DNA of 64,000 bases, taken from Bacteroidota bacterium (lineage in GTDB: Bacteria; Bacteroidota; Bacteroidia; AKYH767-A; OLB10). Below, piece by piece: positions 16,823-25,154 of the stretch (positions are counted from its first letter, which is position 1; each line of letters begins with the position of its first letter). The notes below the pieces were generated by a model. That model saw only the letters and a list, made by a program, of their open reading frames with translations, had not been told where the DNA came from and did not search any database. The stretch lies in contig JAGVTU010000024.1 of the NCBI GenBank assembly GCA_019136655.1, positions 67,553-131,552 on the forward strand. The letters run 5' to 3'. The position numbers and the translations under genes are program-made.

Positions 16823-18949
16823 ATGGAGCAACTGACGCAAAATTTAAAAGACGGTAAAATGCAACTTCTCGAAGTGCCGTTTCCGGTATTATCATCAGGA
16901 CAAGTATTGGTGCGTAATCATTACTCACTGATAAGTGCAGGCACAGAGGGTAAAACAGTGAAAGATGCAAGGCTAAGTTATATCGGAAAAGCACGTGCAC
17001 GCAAAGAGGAAGTGAAAAAAGTGATTGATGCTGCAAAAACTTTCGGCATTATGAACACCTATAAAATGGTGATGAATAAACTGGATGCACCTTCTGCATT
17101 AGGTTACAGCACAGCAGGTGAAGTGATTGCAGTGGCTGATGATGTAGTTGACTTCAGAGTGGGCGACATTGTTGCCTGCGGAGGCAACAGTGCAGTACAT
17201 GCAGAAGTAGTTGCCGTTCCTGTAAACCTGTGTGTGAAAGTTGACAAATCGGTTAATCTGCAACATGCATGTTTTACTACGCTCGGCAGTATTGCATTGC
17301 AGGGAATTCGTCAGGCTGATTTGCGCCTTGGCGAAAACTGTGTGGTGATTGGTCTTGGACTGGTTGGACAGCTTACACTTCAGATGTTGCATGCAAGTGG
17401 TGTCAAAACCATTGGTGTTGATATTGACCAGCGCATGGTGGATCTGGCAATTGCTACAGGTACAACACATGCTTACAGCCGCAAACGCGATGATCTGGAG
17501 CATGTCATCAACGAGCTGACTGACGGTTACGGCACTGACGCAGTTATCATCACTGCAGGTACTGATTCAACAGACCCTATTGACCTGGCAGGTGCATTGT
17601 GCAGAAAAAAAGGTAAAGTAATTATTGTAGGTGCTGTGCCCACAGGATTCAAACGTCCTAATTATTTCAAAAAGGAACTCGACCTGAGAATGAGTTGTTC
17701 TTACGGACCGGGGCGTTATGATTCAGAATACGAAGAAGGCGGACTCGATTATCCTTATGGCTATGTTCGCTGGACAGAAAACCGCAACATGCAGGCTTTT
17801 GTTGAAATGCTTGCTACAGGTAAAATATCTCTTGAAAAATTACTCACTCATACATTCAGCTTTAGCGATGCTCCAAAAGCATACGACTTAATCATGAACA
17901 AAACTGAACCTTTTGTTGGCATGGTGCTGAAGTATGACGTTTCAAAAATATTAAAACAAAAAGTAAACATCACTTCACAAAGTTACGTGCAAGGTGATGT
18001 TACGGTTGGTTTGGTAGGTGCAGGATCATTCGGTCAGAACTTTTTGATACCCGCATTAAAAAACACTCCTGCCAAACTGGTAACTGTGGTAACTGCACGT
18101 CCTAACAATGCACGCAACATAGCCGACAAAAATCAGTTTGCAGCAGCATCGGGTGATGCACAGGATATTTTTAACGACAGCAACATCAACACTGTTTTTA
18201 TTGCAACACGTCATGATACGCATGCCCCTTATGTGCTTTCCGGCATCAGCAAGGGAAAGAATATTTTCGTAGAAAAACCATTGTGCCTTACCGAAACAGA
18301 ACTTGATCAAATTGTGGAGGCACACAACAGGCAACCTGCCAGAGTAATGGTTGGCTTCAACAGACGTTTTGCTCCATTGATACAACAAATGAAAAAACAC
18401 TTCACTCCTGGAATGCCTGTATCAGTAAACTATCGCATCAATGCAGGAGTTATTCCTGCCGATCACTGGGTGCACGATTTGAAAACAGGTGGAGGAAGAA
18501 TCATTGGCGAAGCCTGTCACTTTATTGACCTTTGTATGTATATTGCAGGATCACCTATTACATCAGTGAGTGCAACTGCACTGAATGATGCATCCAAACT
18601 GAATGATACCGTCACCATTTCGTTGACATTCGAAAACGGAAGTGTTGCTTCAGTAAATTATTTCAGCAATGGCAACAAACAAGTGAGCAAGGAATATCTC
18701 GAAGTATTCGGGTCGGGAATAGTGGCTCAGTTAGATGATTTCAAAACATTGCATGTGTTTGGAAAAACAGAAAAGAAAATTTCAGGCACTCAGGATAAAG
18801 GTCATCAGGAAGAAATAAAAACTTTTGTTGATTGTATCAAGAATGGAAAGCCTGCCCCTATTCCATTTGAAGAAACAGTAATGTCAACACGTGCTACTTT
18901 CAAAGCATTACAGAGTATTGCCACCAGCGGACAAAGAATAACTCTGTAA
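16823..18949 (+). CDS. Bi-domain oxidoreductase: medium-chain (zinc-type) dehydrogenase fused to Gfo/Idh/MocA domain
   Basis: A 708-residue fusion. Residues 1-370 are a medium-chain alcohol-dehydrogenase-like unit with dinucleotide loop GLGLVG at 177-182. From about 390, a Gfo/Idh/MocA unit begins with GLVGAGSFG (396-404) and carries the family EKP (484-486). The two halves could carry out linked redox steps on one sugar intermediate. Such fusions are known in bacterial exopolysaccharide clusters. It lies 27 bp after the epimerase and 2 bp before the (alpha/alpha)6-like gene. Several of the usual zinc-ligand cysteines of the ADH half are not obvious, so zinc use is unproven. Confidence 0.9.
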   Translation: MEQLTQNLKDGKMQLLEVPFPVLSSGQVLVRNHYSLISAGTEGKTVKDARLSYIGKARARKEEVKKVIDAAKTFGIMNTYKMVMNKLDAPSALGYSTAGEVIAVADDVVDFRVGDIVACGGNSAVHAEVVAVPVNLCVKVDKSVNLQHACFTTLGSIALQGIRQADLRLGENCVVIGLGLVGQLTLQMLHASGVKTIGVDIDQRMVDLAIATGTTHAYSRKRDDLEHVINELTDGYGTDAVIITAGTDSTDPIDLAGALCRKKGKVIIVGAVPTGFKRPNYFKKELDLRMSCSYGPGRYDSEYEEGGLDYPYGYVRWTENRNMQAFVEMLATGKISLEKLLTHTFSFSDAPKAYDLIMNKTEPFVGMVLKYDVSKILKQKVNITSQSYVQGDVTVGLVGAGSFGQNFLIPALKNTPAKLVTVVTARPNNARNIADKNQFAAASGDAQDIFNDSNINTVFIATRHDTHAPYVLSGISKGKNIFVEKPLCLTETELDQIVEAHNRQPARVMVGFNRRFAPLIQQMKKHFTPGMPVSVNYRINAGVIPADHWVHDLKTGGGRIIGEACHFIDLCMYIAGSPITSVSATALNDASKLNDTVTISLTFENGSVASVNYFSNGNKQVSKEYLEVFGSGIVAQLDDFKTLHVFGKTEKKISGTQDKGHQEEIKTFVDCIKNGKPAPIPFEETVMSTRATFKALQSIATSGQRITL

Positions 18950-18951
18950 TT

Positions 18952-20115
18952 ATGAGTGAGCAGCAAATTCTTTCATCATCACTTGAAAGGCTGCAGGCTT
19001 TTATTGAGCGCGAACAGTATAAAGGTTATGATCCTTACGATGCGCTGAAATCTCCATTATTCAGATTGCCGTTTTTCAAAAGCAATAAGCTCATCCGTTT
19101 TGGTGCACAACAATTGGTAAAACGCTCTTCTCTGAATCTGCGCCCGTTTTTATTTGTTCCCAAAGGATTGAATCCCGTCACACTGGGTTTGTGCGTTCAG
19201 GCATACAGTGAATTGTGCGGAGTTTATCCTGACAAAAAAAATGAGTATCTCACAAAAATCAATCAGCTCATTTCAGAATTGAAAAAATTAATCCCACAGG
19301 GATTTAAAGGAGCATGCTGGGGATATGATTTTGACTGGGAAGCACGTTATGCAAAAATTCCTGCCTATCAGCCAACAGTGGTGGCAACAGGTATCATCAC
19401 CAACAGTCTTTACATCGCATGGAAGCTCACAGGTAATGAAGAAGCATTATCACTTTGTAAAAGTGCCGGTGAGTTTGTGTTGAAAGATTTGAACAGAACG
19501 CATGATGCAGATAATAATTTTTGTTTTTCGTATTCACCTTTCGATAAGCAGGTAGTATTTAATGCAAGTATGAAAGGTGCAAGGCTGCTGGCACAACTTT
19601 ATGAAGCTACAGGAAAAGAAGATTATAAAAACATTGCTAGCAGTGCTGTTGCTTTTGTGATGAATCATCAGCGTGAAGATGGTGCATGGATTTATTCTAC
19701 CAGCGATGCAGGCACTTGGGTTGACAATTATCACACCGGCTATGTGCTCGATTGCCTTCACGAATATCAACTGTGCTGCAACGACCCTCAGTGGAACAAA
19801 CAATTGGAAAAAGGTGTTGGCTACTACTTACATAATTTTTTTGAAGATGACGGATTGCCGAAGTTCTATGATAAAAAAGCTTTTCCAGTGGATTGCACAG
19901 CTGCAGGACAATCATTGCTTACGCTGACTCGATTCGGTCACACTGAAAAAGCTTTAGCTGTTGCAGGCTATATGGCAAAAAATATGCAGAATGAAAAAGG
20001 TGGTTTTTATTTCAGAAAATACAAAAATCATACAGAGAAAATTTCATTCATGCGCTGGAGCAATGCATGGATGTTTGCAGGGATGGCTACTCTTCTAAAA
20101 AAGTTTGTTCAGTGA
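18952..20115 (+). CDS. Conserved (alpha/alpha)6-barrel-like protein of glycan cluster
   Basis: A 387-residue soluble protein with no signal peptide. Repeated helical pairs with W/Y-rich ends, such as CWGYDFDWEARY (122-133), DGAWIYSTSDAGTWVDNYHTG (residues 243-263), KKAFPVDCTAAGQSLLTL (308-325) and SFMRWSNAWMFAG (365-377), look like an (alpha/alpha)6 toroid as in some glycosidases, lyases and epimerases. I do not recognise a precise family. The Asp/Trp/Tyr/His clusters are candidate active-site residues. It begins 2 bp after the bi-domain oxidoreductase, so it probably acts on the same sugar or polymer. Its last 21 bases overlap the end of the convergent gene on the other strand. Confidence 0.8.
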   Translation: MSEQQILSSSLERLQAFIEREQYKGYDPYDALKSPLFRLPFFKSNKLIRFGAQQLVKRSSLNLRPFLFVPKGLNPVTLGLCVQAYSELCGVYPDKKNEYLTKINQLISELKKLIPQGFKGACWGYDFDWEARYAKIPAYQPTVVATGIITNSLYIAWKLTGNEEALSLCKSAGEFVLKDLNRTHDADNNFCFSYSPFDKQVVFNASMKGARLLAQLYEATGKEDYKNIASSAVAFVMNHQREDGAWIYSTSDAGTWVDNYHTGYVLDCLHEYQLCCNDPQWNKQLEKGVGYYLHNFFEDDGLPKFYDKKAFPVDCTAAGQSLLTLTRFGHTEKALAVAGYMAKNMQNEKGGFYFRKYKNHTEKISFMRWSNAWMFAGMATLLKKFVQ

Positions 20116-20610
20116 TGAGCCTTGCTTGAAAAAGAAAAACAGCAACAACGGAAGTCCGAGATTAAGATTTATCAGATATAAAATTTCATTAGTGCCTGTA
20201 AGCTTCCAGAAGCGTGCAATATACTGCGTAGGAAACCATTCAGTTACCTGAAACACCGGAACATATCCATCCTGCTCGGTATAACCTACCTTCACTACTT
20301 TGCCTGATAAAACAAAATCATAAGAAAACATTAAAGCACTTTTGGATTTACGGAATGGCGATTCTCCTACTATCAACGCCACATCTTTGTTCAGTTCAGG
20401 GTATAATTGCTTGATGCTGTCAGGAATAACCAACACACCTCTCTTGATTCTTATATCTGCACATTTGGGGTCGCAAAACTGCTGAGTAGCCAAGATGGTA
20501 TTAGGTTCACTGTCGCTTCTGAATGTTTTGGGTTTCTTCAGTGGCAATAACCAATAACCTGTAAAGATTACCCAAATAACCACAATCAGATTCAATCCCC
20601 AATTCCTCAT
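20095..20610 (-). CDS. Unassigned small membrane protein
   Basis: A 171-residue protein with an N-terminal membrane segment (about 5-23, followed by LPLKKPK) and a second hydrophobic segment near the C-terminus (about 143-160, ending FFFFK). The part between should be extracytoplasmic and contains CDPKCADIRIKRGV with two cysteines five residues apart or less. I do not recognise a family. It follows the helix-hairpin-helix gene by 13 bp and is probably the last gene of that operon. Its C-terminal codons overlap the convergent glycan-cluster gene. Confidence 0.65.
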   Translation of the reverse strand: MRNWGLNLIVVIWVIFTGYWLLPLKKPKTFRSDSEPNTILATQQFCDPKCADIRIKRGVLVIPDSIKQLYPELNKDVALIVGESPFRKSKSALMFSYDFVLSGKVVKVGYTEQDGYVPVFQVTEWFPTQYIARFWKLTGTNEILYLINLNLGLPLLLFFFFKQGSSLNKLF

Positions 20611-20623
20611 AATTACAAAAATA

Positions 20624-22699
20624 CTAAAACTGATATCTTACCTGTAATTTTATTTCGCTTCGCTTATTACCATTGATCTCATCCTGTCCTGACCCAAAAG
20701 TTTTTTGATTGGTGTAAACAGTTTGGGCAAACCTTGCCCACACATCTATATTCTTATACACTTTATAACGCAGTGTAACATAATATCTGTATCCTTTGTT
20801 ATAAAATGCCGGAATAGAATATGAATAAAGAATATCATTCTCATAAGTATATATTCGAGAATCATAACTGTCTGTATCAAACAATCCGTAACGCACTGCA
20901 CCCGACAATGGCGAGCTGAGCGGTTTGAACACAATATCCTGATAAACCATCAATCCGTTTTCATCAGCGCTTTCTTCATTGTTCACCTTCACCCACTCTA
21001 CCCTGCTGTGAATGGTTACTGCCTGTGATATTTTATAAGCAATATTCAGCCTGTAATTATCCTGAATGTGATTCACCAGATAGTCAGACACCACAGCTTC
21101 TCCCGTATTCACTTCTTTTTGCTTTCTGCGTACTCGGCCATAAACACTGAACTGCCTTGTTGGTGCCCATGTAAGTTGCCCCAAATACTCATAACCCTTA
21201 GAGGGAGCATCAGCGCCAAAACGCAACCATGGGAAAGTAAAATAATCTACATAGCCCGCCAGTGTCCAGAATCTGTTTGGTCTGAAAACCATACCTGCAT
21301 ATGTTCCTTTTTCATTGCGGGTAGTACTGCTTTCACCAAAACCACTTGCATAAAGATAATTGAATGCACGCGGATAATTTCTGTCAACTACAGAAATAGT
21401 CATTGCAGAACCAAGACTGATAATTGCTCCGTTGACATAGGCAATTGCTCCATTCTCACTTCTTGAAAATTCTCCAAACAAATTGATGTTTCGATACAAC
21501 CAGCTATAATCAATTCCTGCTTTGAAAAATGCATCACCACTGAAATCAAAACGGTTATAAAGTTGTGTAGCTCTGTTCAGGTTTTTATCGTAATTTACAT
21601 TTACTGCTGTGGCACCAATCTGAAAATTTCTCCATCTGTAACCGCCATTCACTCCTACCATTTGCTCACGGATGGTATTCTTATTTTCCAATTCACTTTG
21701 TGTGCGGTGATATCCCGATTCAATAAACGAAGTAAAAATATCTTCCTGCTCCAATGAGTCTTCAGAAAAATCAAGATTGGCATCCAGTTTTTTGTTACTG
21801 TAAAAAACATCTGCATTCCAGTTTCTGCGACCTAACGACACAGCTACACCTCTCTTAAAACTGGTTTCATTGAGTGATGTATATGGTTTAACACCTCTTG
21901 ACAGTTTGCGCACTGCCGCTGCATCAGGAGTTTTGCCATACGAAAGTCCGGTAATCAATGTAAGACCTTGTCCATACAACAAATCGTAATCGCCAATCAC
22001 TGCTGTTCTGATTATGCCTATATCGCGAATGGCAAGATGTGCTGAATAAAAATCAAAACCATTTTTCTGTGAGCCTTTAAAAAATTCTTCTCCCTGATCT
22101 TTTTCTGCAGTAATATTAAAACTCATATTTTGTTTAAAGCGATACTGATACTGCGTATATAATTTCCAGGGGCTTCCGGGATATGCAGGATTTATTTTGT
22201 CGGAAGCAGTTCCATCTCTGAAACCTTTTTGTTTTTCGAGATAACGCTGTCCTCTTACAATAAGTCTGCTGTTGCCATTTGTAATCATCTTTTTCAGCGT
22301 TTCCGTAACATTCAATGAACTGCCCACCGTTACATAAGGAAGAATATCCCTGATATCCTGAATAGAAAAATAATCCACTACCTGCAATTCGTAAAGCGAC
22401 TGAAAATTTCCGGTTTTTTCGCGGTAATCTATAATGGCCTGTGCCTGCATTTCGGTAAAAAGTCCTGTTTGCATCAGCTCATCTCTTGTTGCAGTGTTGA
22501 GGTTGATGGGATTTGCTGAAAGATATTGCAACTGTTCTGTAAGCTCTGTCAAATCTACCGACTCATCCGAATTACTTGCTGCATCTTCAATCTTTTCTTC
22601 AGTGCGGTCATCATTTCCGGGAGGCGTAACAACCTGAGAAAAAACATCAGCAGTGATGCAAAAAAATATCAGGAAGAAAATGACTGCAACCTTTCTCAT
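20624..22699 (-). CDS. Outer-membrane protein with N-terminal helix-hairpin-helix domain
   Basis: A 691-residue exported protein. A signal peptide (1-21, cut after VFS) is followed by an acidic linker and one ComEA-like helix-hairpin-helix unit (about 60-125: NPINLNTATRDELMQTGLF and QAIIDYREKTGNFQSLYEL). The remaining 550 residues are aromatic, alternating strands ending in QVRYQF, as expected of an outer-membrane beta-barrel. This combination is common and uncharacterised in Bacteroidota. HhH units usually bind DNA, but in the periplasm a DNA-uptake role is only a speculation. The PorV-like gene lies 4 bp upstream, so the two are co-expressed. Confidence 0.85.
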   Translation of the reverse strand: MRKVAVIFFLIFFCITADVFSQVVTPPGNDDRTEEKIEDAASNSDESVDLTELTEQLQYLSANPINLNTATRDELMQTGLFTEMQAQAIIDYREKTGNFQSLYELQVVDYFSIQDIRDILPYVTVGSSLNVTETLKKMITNGNSRLIVRGQRYLEKQKGFRDGTASDKINPAYPGSPWKLYTQYQYRFKQNMSFNITAEKDQGEEFFKGSQKNGFDFYSAHLAIRDIGIIRTAVIGDYDLLYGQGLTLITGLSYGKTPDAAAVRKLSRGVKPYTSLNETSFKRGVAVSLGRRNWNADVFYSNKKLDANLDFSEDSLEQEDIFTSFIESGYHRTQSELENKNTIREQMVGVNGGYRWRNFQIGATAVNVNYDKNLNRATQLYNRFDFSGDAFFKAGIDYSWLYRNINLFGEFSRSENGAIAYVNGAIISLGSAMTISVVDRNYPRAFNYLYASGFGESSTTRNEKGTYAGMVFRPNRFWTLAGYVDYFTFPWLRFGADAPSKGYEYLGQLTWAPTRQFSVYGRVRRKQKEVNTGEAVVSDYLVNHIQDNYRLNIAYKISQAVTIHSRVEWVKVNNEESADENGLMVYQDIVFKPLSSPLSGAVRYGLFDTDSYDSRIYTYENDILYSYSIPAFYNKGYRYYVTLRYKVYKNIDVWARFAQTVYTNQKTFGSGQDEINGNKRSEIKLQVRYQF

Positions 22700-22703
22700 A
22701 TTC

Positions 22704-23519
22704 TTAAAATGTATATCGCAATGAACCTGCTGGACTGTATCCTAAAGGCTGCATATATCCCGAAGAAATATCGAAATGAAAATCGCCAAACGCTGCACCA
22801 ATACCAAATGTAAACTGCACCGGCTCGCTGCTTATACCACCGCGTACATACAACGCCTTCACCGGATGATACTCGATACCTGCTTTTACAATTCCTTTGT
22901 TGTTGATGTTTTTAAACACTTCGGCTGCGGCAATTACTTTTTCTGAAACGGCATAACTTACTCCTGCCTTCACCATTATGGGAATGCGTTCATCATCATA
23001 GTCGGCAAGCTTTACATTCACAGGGTTGAAAAAATGGACTCCTGCTTTTAATTTATCGAATGTTGCAAGCACACCGCCTTCAACAGTGAATGACGACCTG
23101 CTGCCATAACCGTCTGCAAGATGCGTGTTCAGATAATCCAGTTGAATACCTGCACTGAACACACGGCTCAGTTGCCTCGAATAACTCAGTCCTACTTTAT
23201 TCTGATTGTATAAACTATAACCATAGCGACTCAAGTTCACACTAAAAACGCCTCTGTTTTCACTCAGTGGAAGTGCAAAAGCAGCATAGAGTGTATTCAT
23301 CTCTTTCACTGCAAAGCGAGTGTTGACGGCAATACCTGCTTCGGATTTGGTGAGGTTAGCCAGAGCAGCCTGATTATTGAATGATGCAAACACATCACTG
23401 AATGTTACAGACACATCGCTCATGGCCTGGCTGCGTGCACCACCATACATCAGCATGTTTTGTGAAAACGTTTCTGAGCAAAGCAGTATAAATGTCAGAG
23501 TAAAGAAAAAGTATCTCAT
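22704..23519 (-). CDS. PorV/FadL-like outer-membrane barrel protein
   Basis: A 271-residue exported protein. A signal peptide (MRYFFFTLTFILLCSETFSQ) starts at ATG 23519; the frame continues to TTG 23540, which I reject as it disrupts the signal peptide start. The mature N-terminus NMLMYGGARSQAMSDVSVTFSDVFASFNNQAAL, quoted here in pieces as YGGARSQAMSD and FASFNNQA, is the hatch-like start seen in PorV/PorQ and FadL relatives. Strands run to a terminal YTF. PorV-type proteins shuttle T9SS cargo, but many paralogues exist with unknown roles, so I stop at the family level. Confidence 0.8.
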   Translation of the reverse strand: MRYFFFTLTFILLCSETFSQNMLMYGGARSQAMSDVSVTFSDVFASFNNQAALANLTKSEAGIAVNTRFAVKEMNTLYAAFALPLSENRGVFSVNLSRYGYSLYNQNKVGLSYSRQLSRVFSAGIQLDYLNTHLADGYGSRSSFTVEGGVLATFDKLKAGVHFFNPVNVKLADYDDERIPIMVKAGVSYAVSEKVIAAAEVFKNINNKGIVKAGIEYHPVKALYVRGGISSEPVQFTFGIGAAFGDFHFDISSGYMQPLGYSPAGSLRYTF

Positions 23520-23591
23520 ATATGTTTGAAGAGAACTCAAACGTAATCAAAAAAATAATTCAAAAGGCTACTTTATAAAATTCTGTTTTGT

Positions 23592-23599
23592 TATATTTG
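23592..23599 (+). promoter_or_regulatory. -7 promoter element (TATATTTG) for T9SS cargo gene
   Basis: Exact TAnnTTTG 14 bases before the ATG at 23613, giving a very short leader. Confidence 0.5.
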
Positions 23600-23612
23600 T
23601 ACAAGTCATTCT

Positions 23613-24428
23613 ATGAAGCGCATAATTACAATATTTCTTTTTGTGCTTACCGGCTTTCAATTAAAGGCCCAAAATTGCGATTTAGTTTGCAATGGTGATT
23701 TTGACAATTCTTTTATAACCAATTCTATGGCATTGATTGATAGTAATGTTTTATCATGTTGGCATACTACAGCTCAGGATGGATTAATGGAAATCTGGCA
23801 TAGTGGTTATAATGGAGTTCCAGCTTATTCAGGAGATCAGTTTCTTGAAATCAATGCAAACTATACGGGAACTGTTTATCAGAACCTAATTCTCAAACCT
23901 GGTTCACACATCAATATCTCATTTGCACACAGAGGCCGGGCTGGAACGGATGTGATGGAAGTTTCTATTGGTGAAACAGGTGGATCAATGACTTCATTAG
24001 GTTTCTTTTCAGACAATGATGTTACATGGGGATTTTACAACATAGGTTATAATGTACCGTCTGTACAAAACACCAACGTCTTTCAATTAAGATTCACGTC
24101 TATTTCTGCTGCAATGAATCTTCCCAGCGTTGGAAATTTTATTGATGCTGTTAATATTTGCTATGAAACTGTAGGAATTAATAATACCGAGCCAAAGGAA
24201 AGTTCCATCTCCTATAGTAGCAACTATCATTTATTGAATGTTGAATTAAACAAACCGGGATTCGGTGAGCTCTTTGTTTACAATTTAGCAGGAGAAAAGA
24301 TGATGCACACTCAGGTCACGAATAATCACTCTCAGTTTTCGTTATCACATTTAACCAAAGGAATGTATGTGGCAGTTTTGTTTATAAACGGACAAACCAT
24401 TCACAAAAAATTTTTGATTGCTGAATAA
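23613..24428 (+). CDS. Secreted protein with T9SS type A sorting domain
   Basis: A 271-residue protein with a signal peptide (1-19, MKRIITIFLFVLTGFQLKA). The central part (about 20-185), opening CDLVCNGDFDN and including YSGDQFLEINANY and AHRGRAGTDVMEVSIG, looks like a jelly-roll carbohydrate- or ligand-binding domain of the DUF642/CBM type. The last 65 residues have the T9SS sorting pattern: LNVELNKPGFGELFVYNLAG, then LTKGMYVAVL and a terminal Lys-rich KKFLIAE. It would be exported by the type IX system whose translocon gene sprA is in this window. The stop codon abuts the convergent gene's stop with no gap. Confidence 0.82.
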   Translation: MKRIITIFLFVLTGFQLKAQNCDLVCNGDFDNSFITNSMALIDSNVLSCWHTTAQDGLMEIWHSGYNGVPAYSGDQFLEINANYTGTVYQNLILKPGSHINISFAHRGRAGTDVMEVSIGETGGSMTSLGFFSDNDVTWGFYNIGYNVPSVQNTNVFQLRFTSISAAMNLPSVGNFIDAVNICYETVGINNTEPKESSISYSSNYHLLNVELNKPGFGELFVYNLAGEKMMHTQVTNNHSQFSLSHLTKGMYVAVLFINGQTIHKKFLIAE

Positions 24429-25154
24429 TTATTTCGTTGCAGAAATAATCACTGAACCCGCTATTTCCCTTGCCACAGGAATCCTTTCAATGATTTTACC
24501 TGTTCCGTTTACCAGTGATATCAAAAAGGAAGGAACGACAGGATGCAGAAAATCATACGGTATGATGATTACATTCTTAAATCCGTTTTCTTCTAAGAGT
24601 TTTTTAAACTTCCATCGCACTATTGCGGTTTCATCAGGTGAGTCGCCCAACCATTTTTTTATAAACGGAATATTTTTTTGAATAAATATTTGTGGGTTAA
24701 TCATATTTGGTTCTGCAAAAACCATTTTTCCACCAGGCTTCAACACACGGTAAATTTGTTTTAGTGACTTTTGAAAATCCAAATGATGCAAGACAGAGCT
24801 ACCGAATACAACCTGAAAGCTGTTATCTTCAAAACTTAAATTCATTGCATCTTCAAGTTTGAATTCAATGCCTGTATATTTCTGTCGTGCCACTTCCAGT
24901 AGTTCAGGCGATAAATCTGTTGCCACAACTTTGGCCTGAGTGAGATTACGGAATTTATTAGAGAACAATCCTGTACCACAACCTATCTCCAGTGCAGTTT
25001 CACCGGGTTTGATGTTTGAAAATTTAGCCAACAATTCCGCACGTCTGTCCGCTCTTACACGTCCTGCGGGACTGTCCCAGTTCCAAACTGCTTCTGCACC
25101 TTCGGCAAGAAGTTTCTTGCCGTGTTCAAGCTCATTATTAATTCTGTTATCCAT
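24429..25154 (-). CDS. Class I SAM-dependent methyltransferase
   Basis: A 241-residue methyltransferase of the UbiE/COQ5-like type. Motif I is TALEIGCGTGLFSNKF (about 54-69), followed by VVATDLSPELLEVARQKY, then the acceptor-site block SFEDNSFQVVFGSSVLHHL and LKPGGKMVFAEPN. The C-terminus is hydrophobic, which suggests a lipid-linked substrate. Its ATG overlaps the stop of the upstream membrane glycosyltransferase by one base (TAATG), so it is coupled to that gene and may modify the same glycan or lipid. Confidence 0.9.
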   Translation of the reverse strand: MDNRINNELEHGKKLLAEGAEAVWNWDSPAGRVRADRRAELLAKFSNIKPGETALEIGCGTGLFSNKFRNLTQAKVVATDLSPELLEVARQKYTGIEFKLEDAMNLSFEDNSFQVVFGSSVLHHLDFQKSLKQIYRVLKPGGKMVFAEPNMINPQIFIQKNIPFIKKWLGDSPDETAIVRWKFKKLLEENGFKNVIIIPYDFLHPVVPSFLISLVNGTGKIIERIPVAREIAGSVIISATK

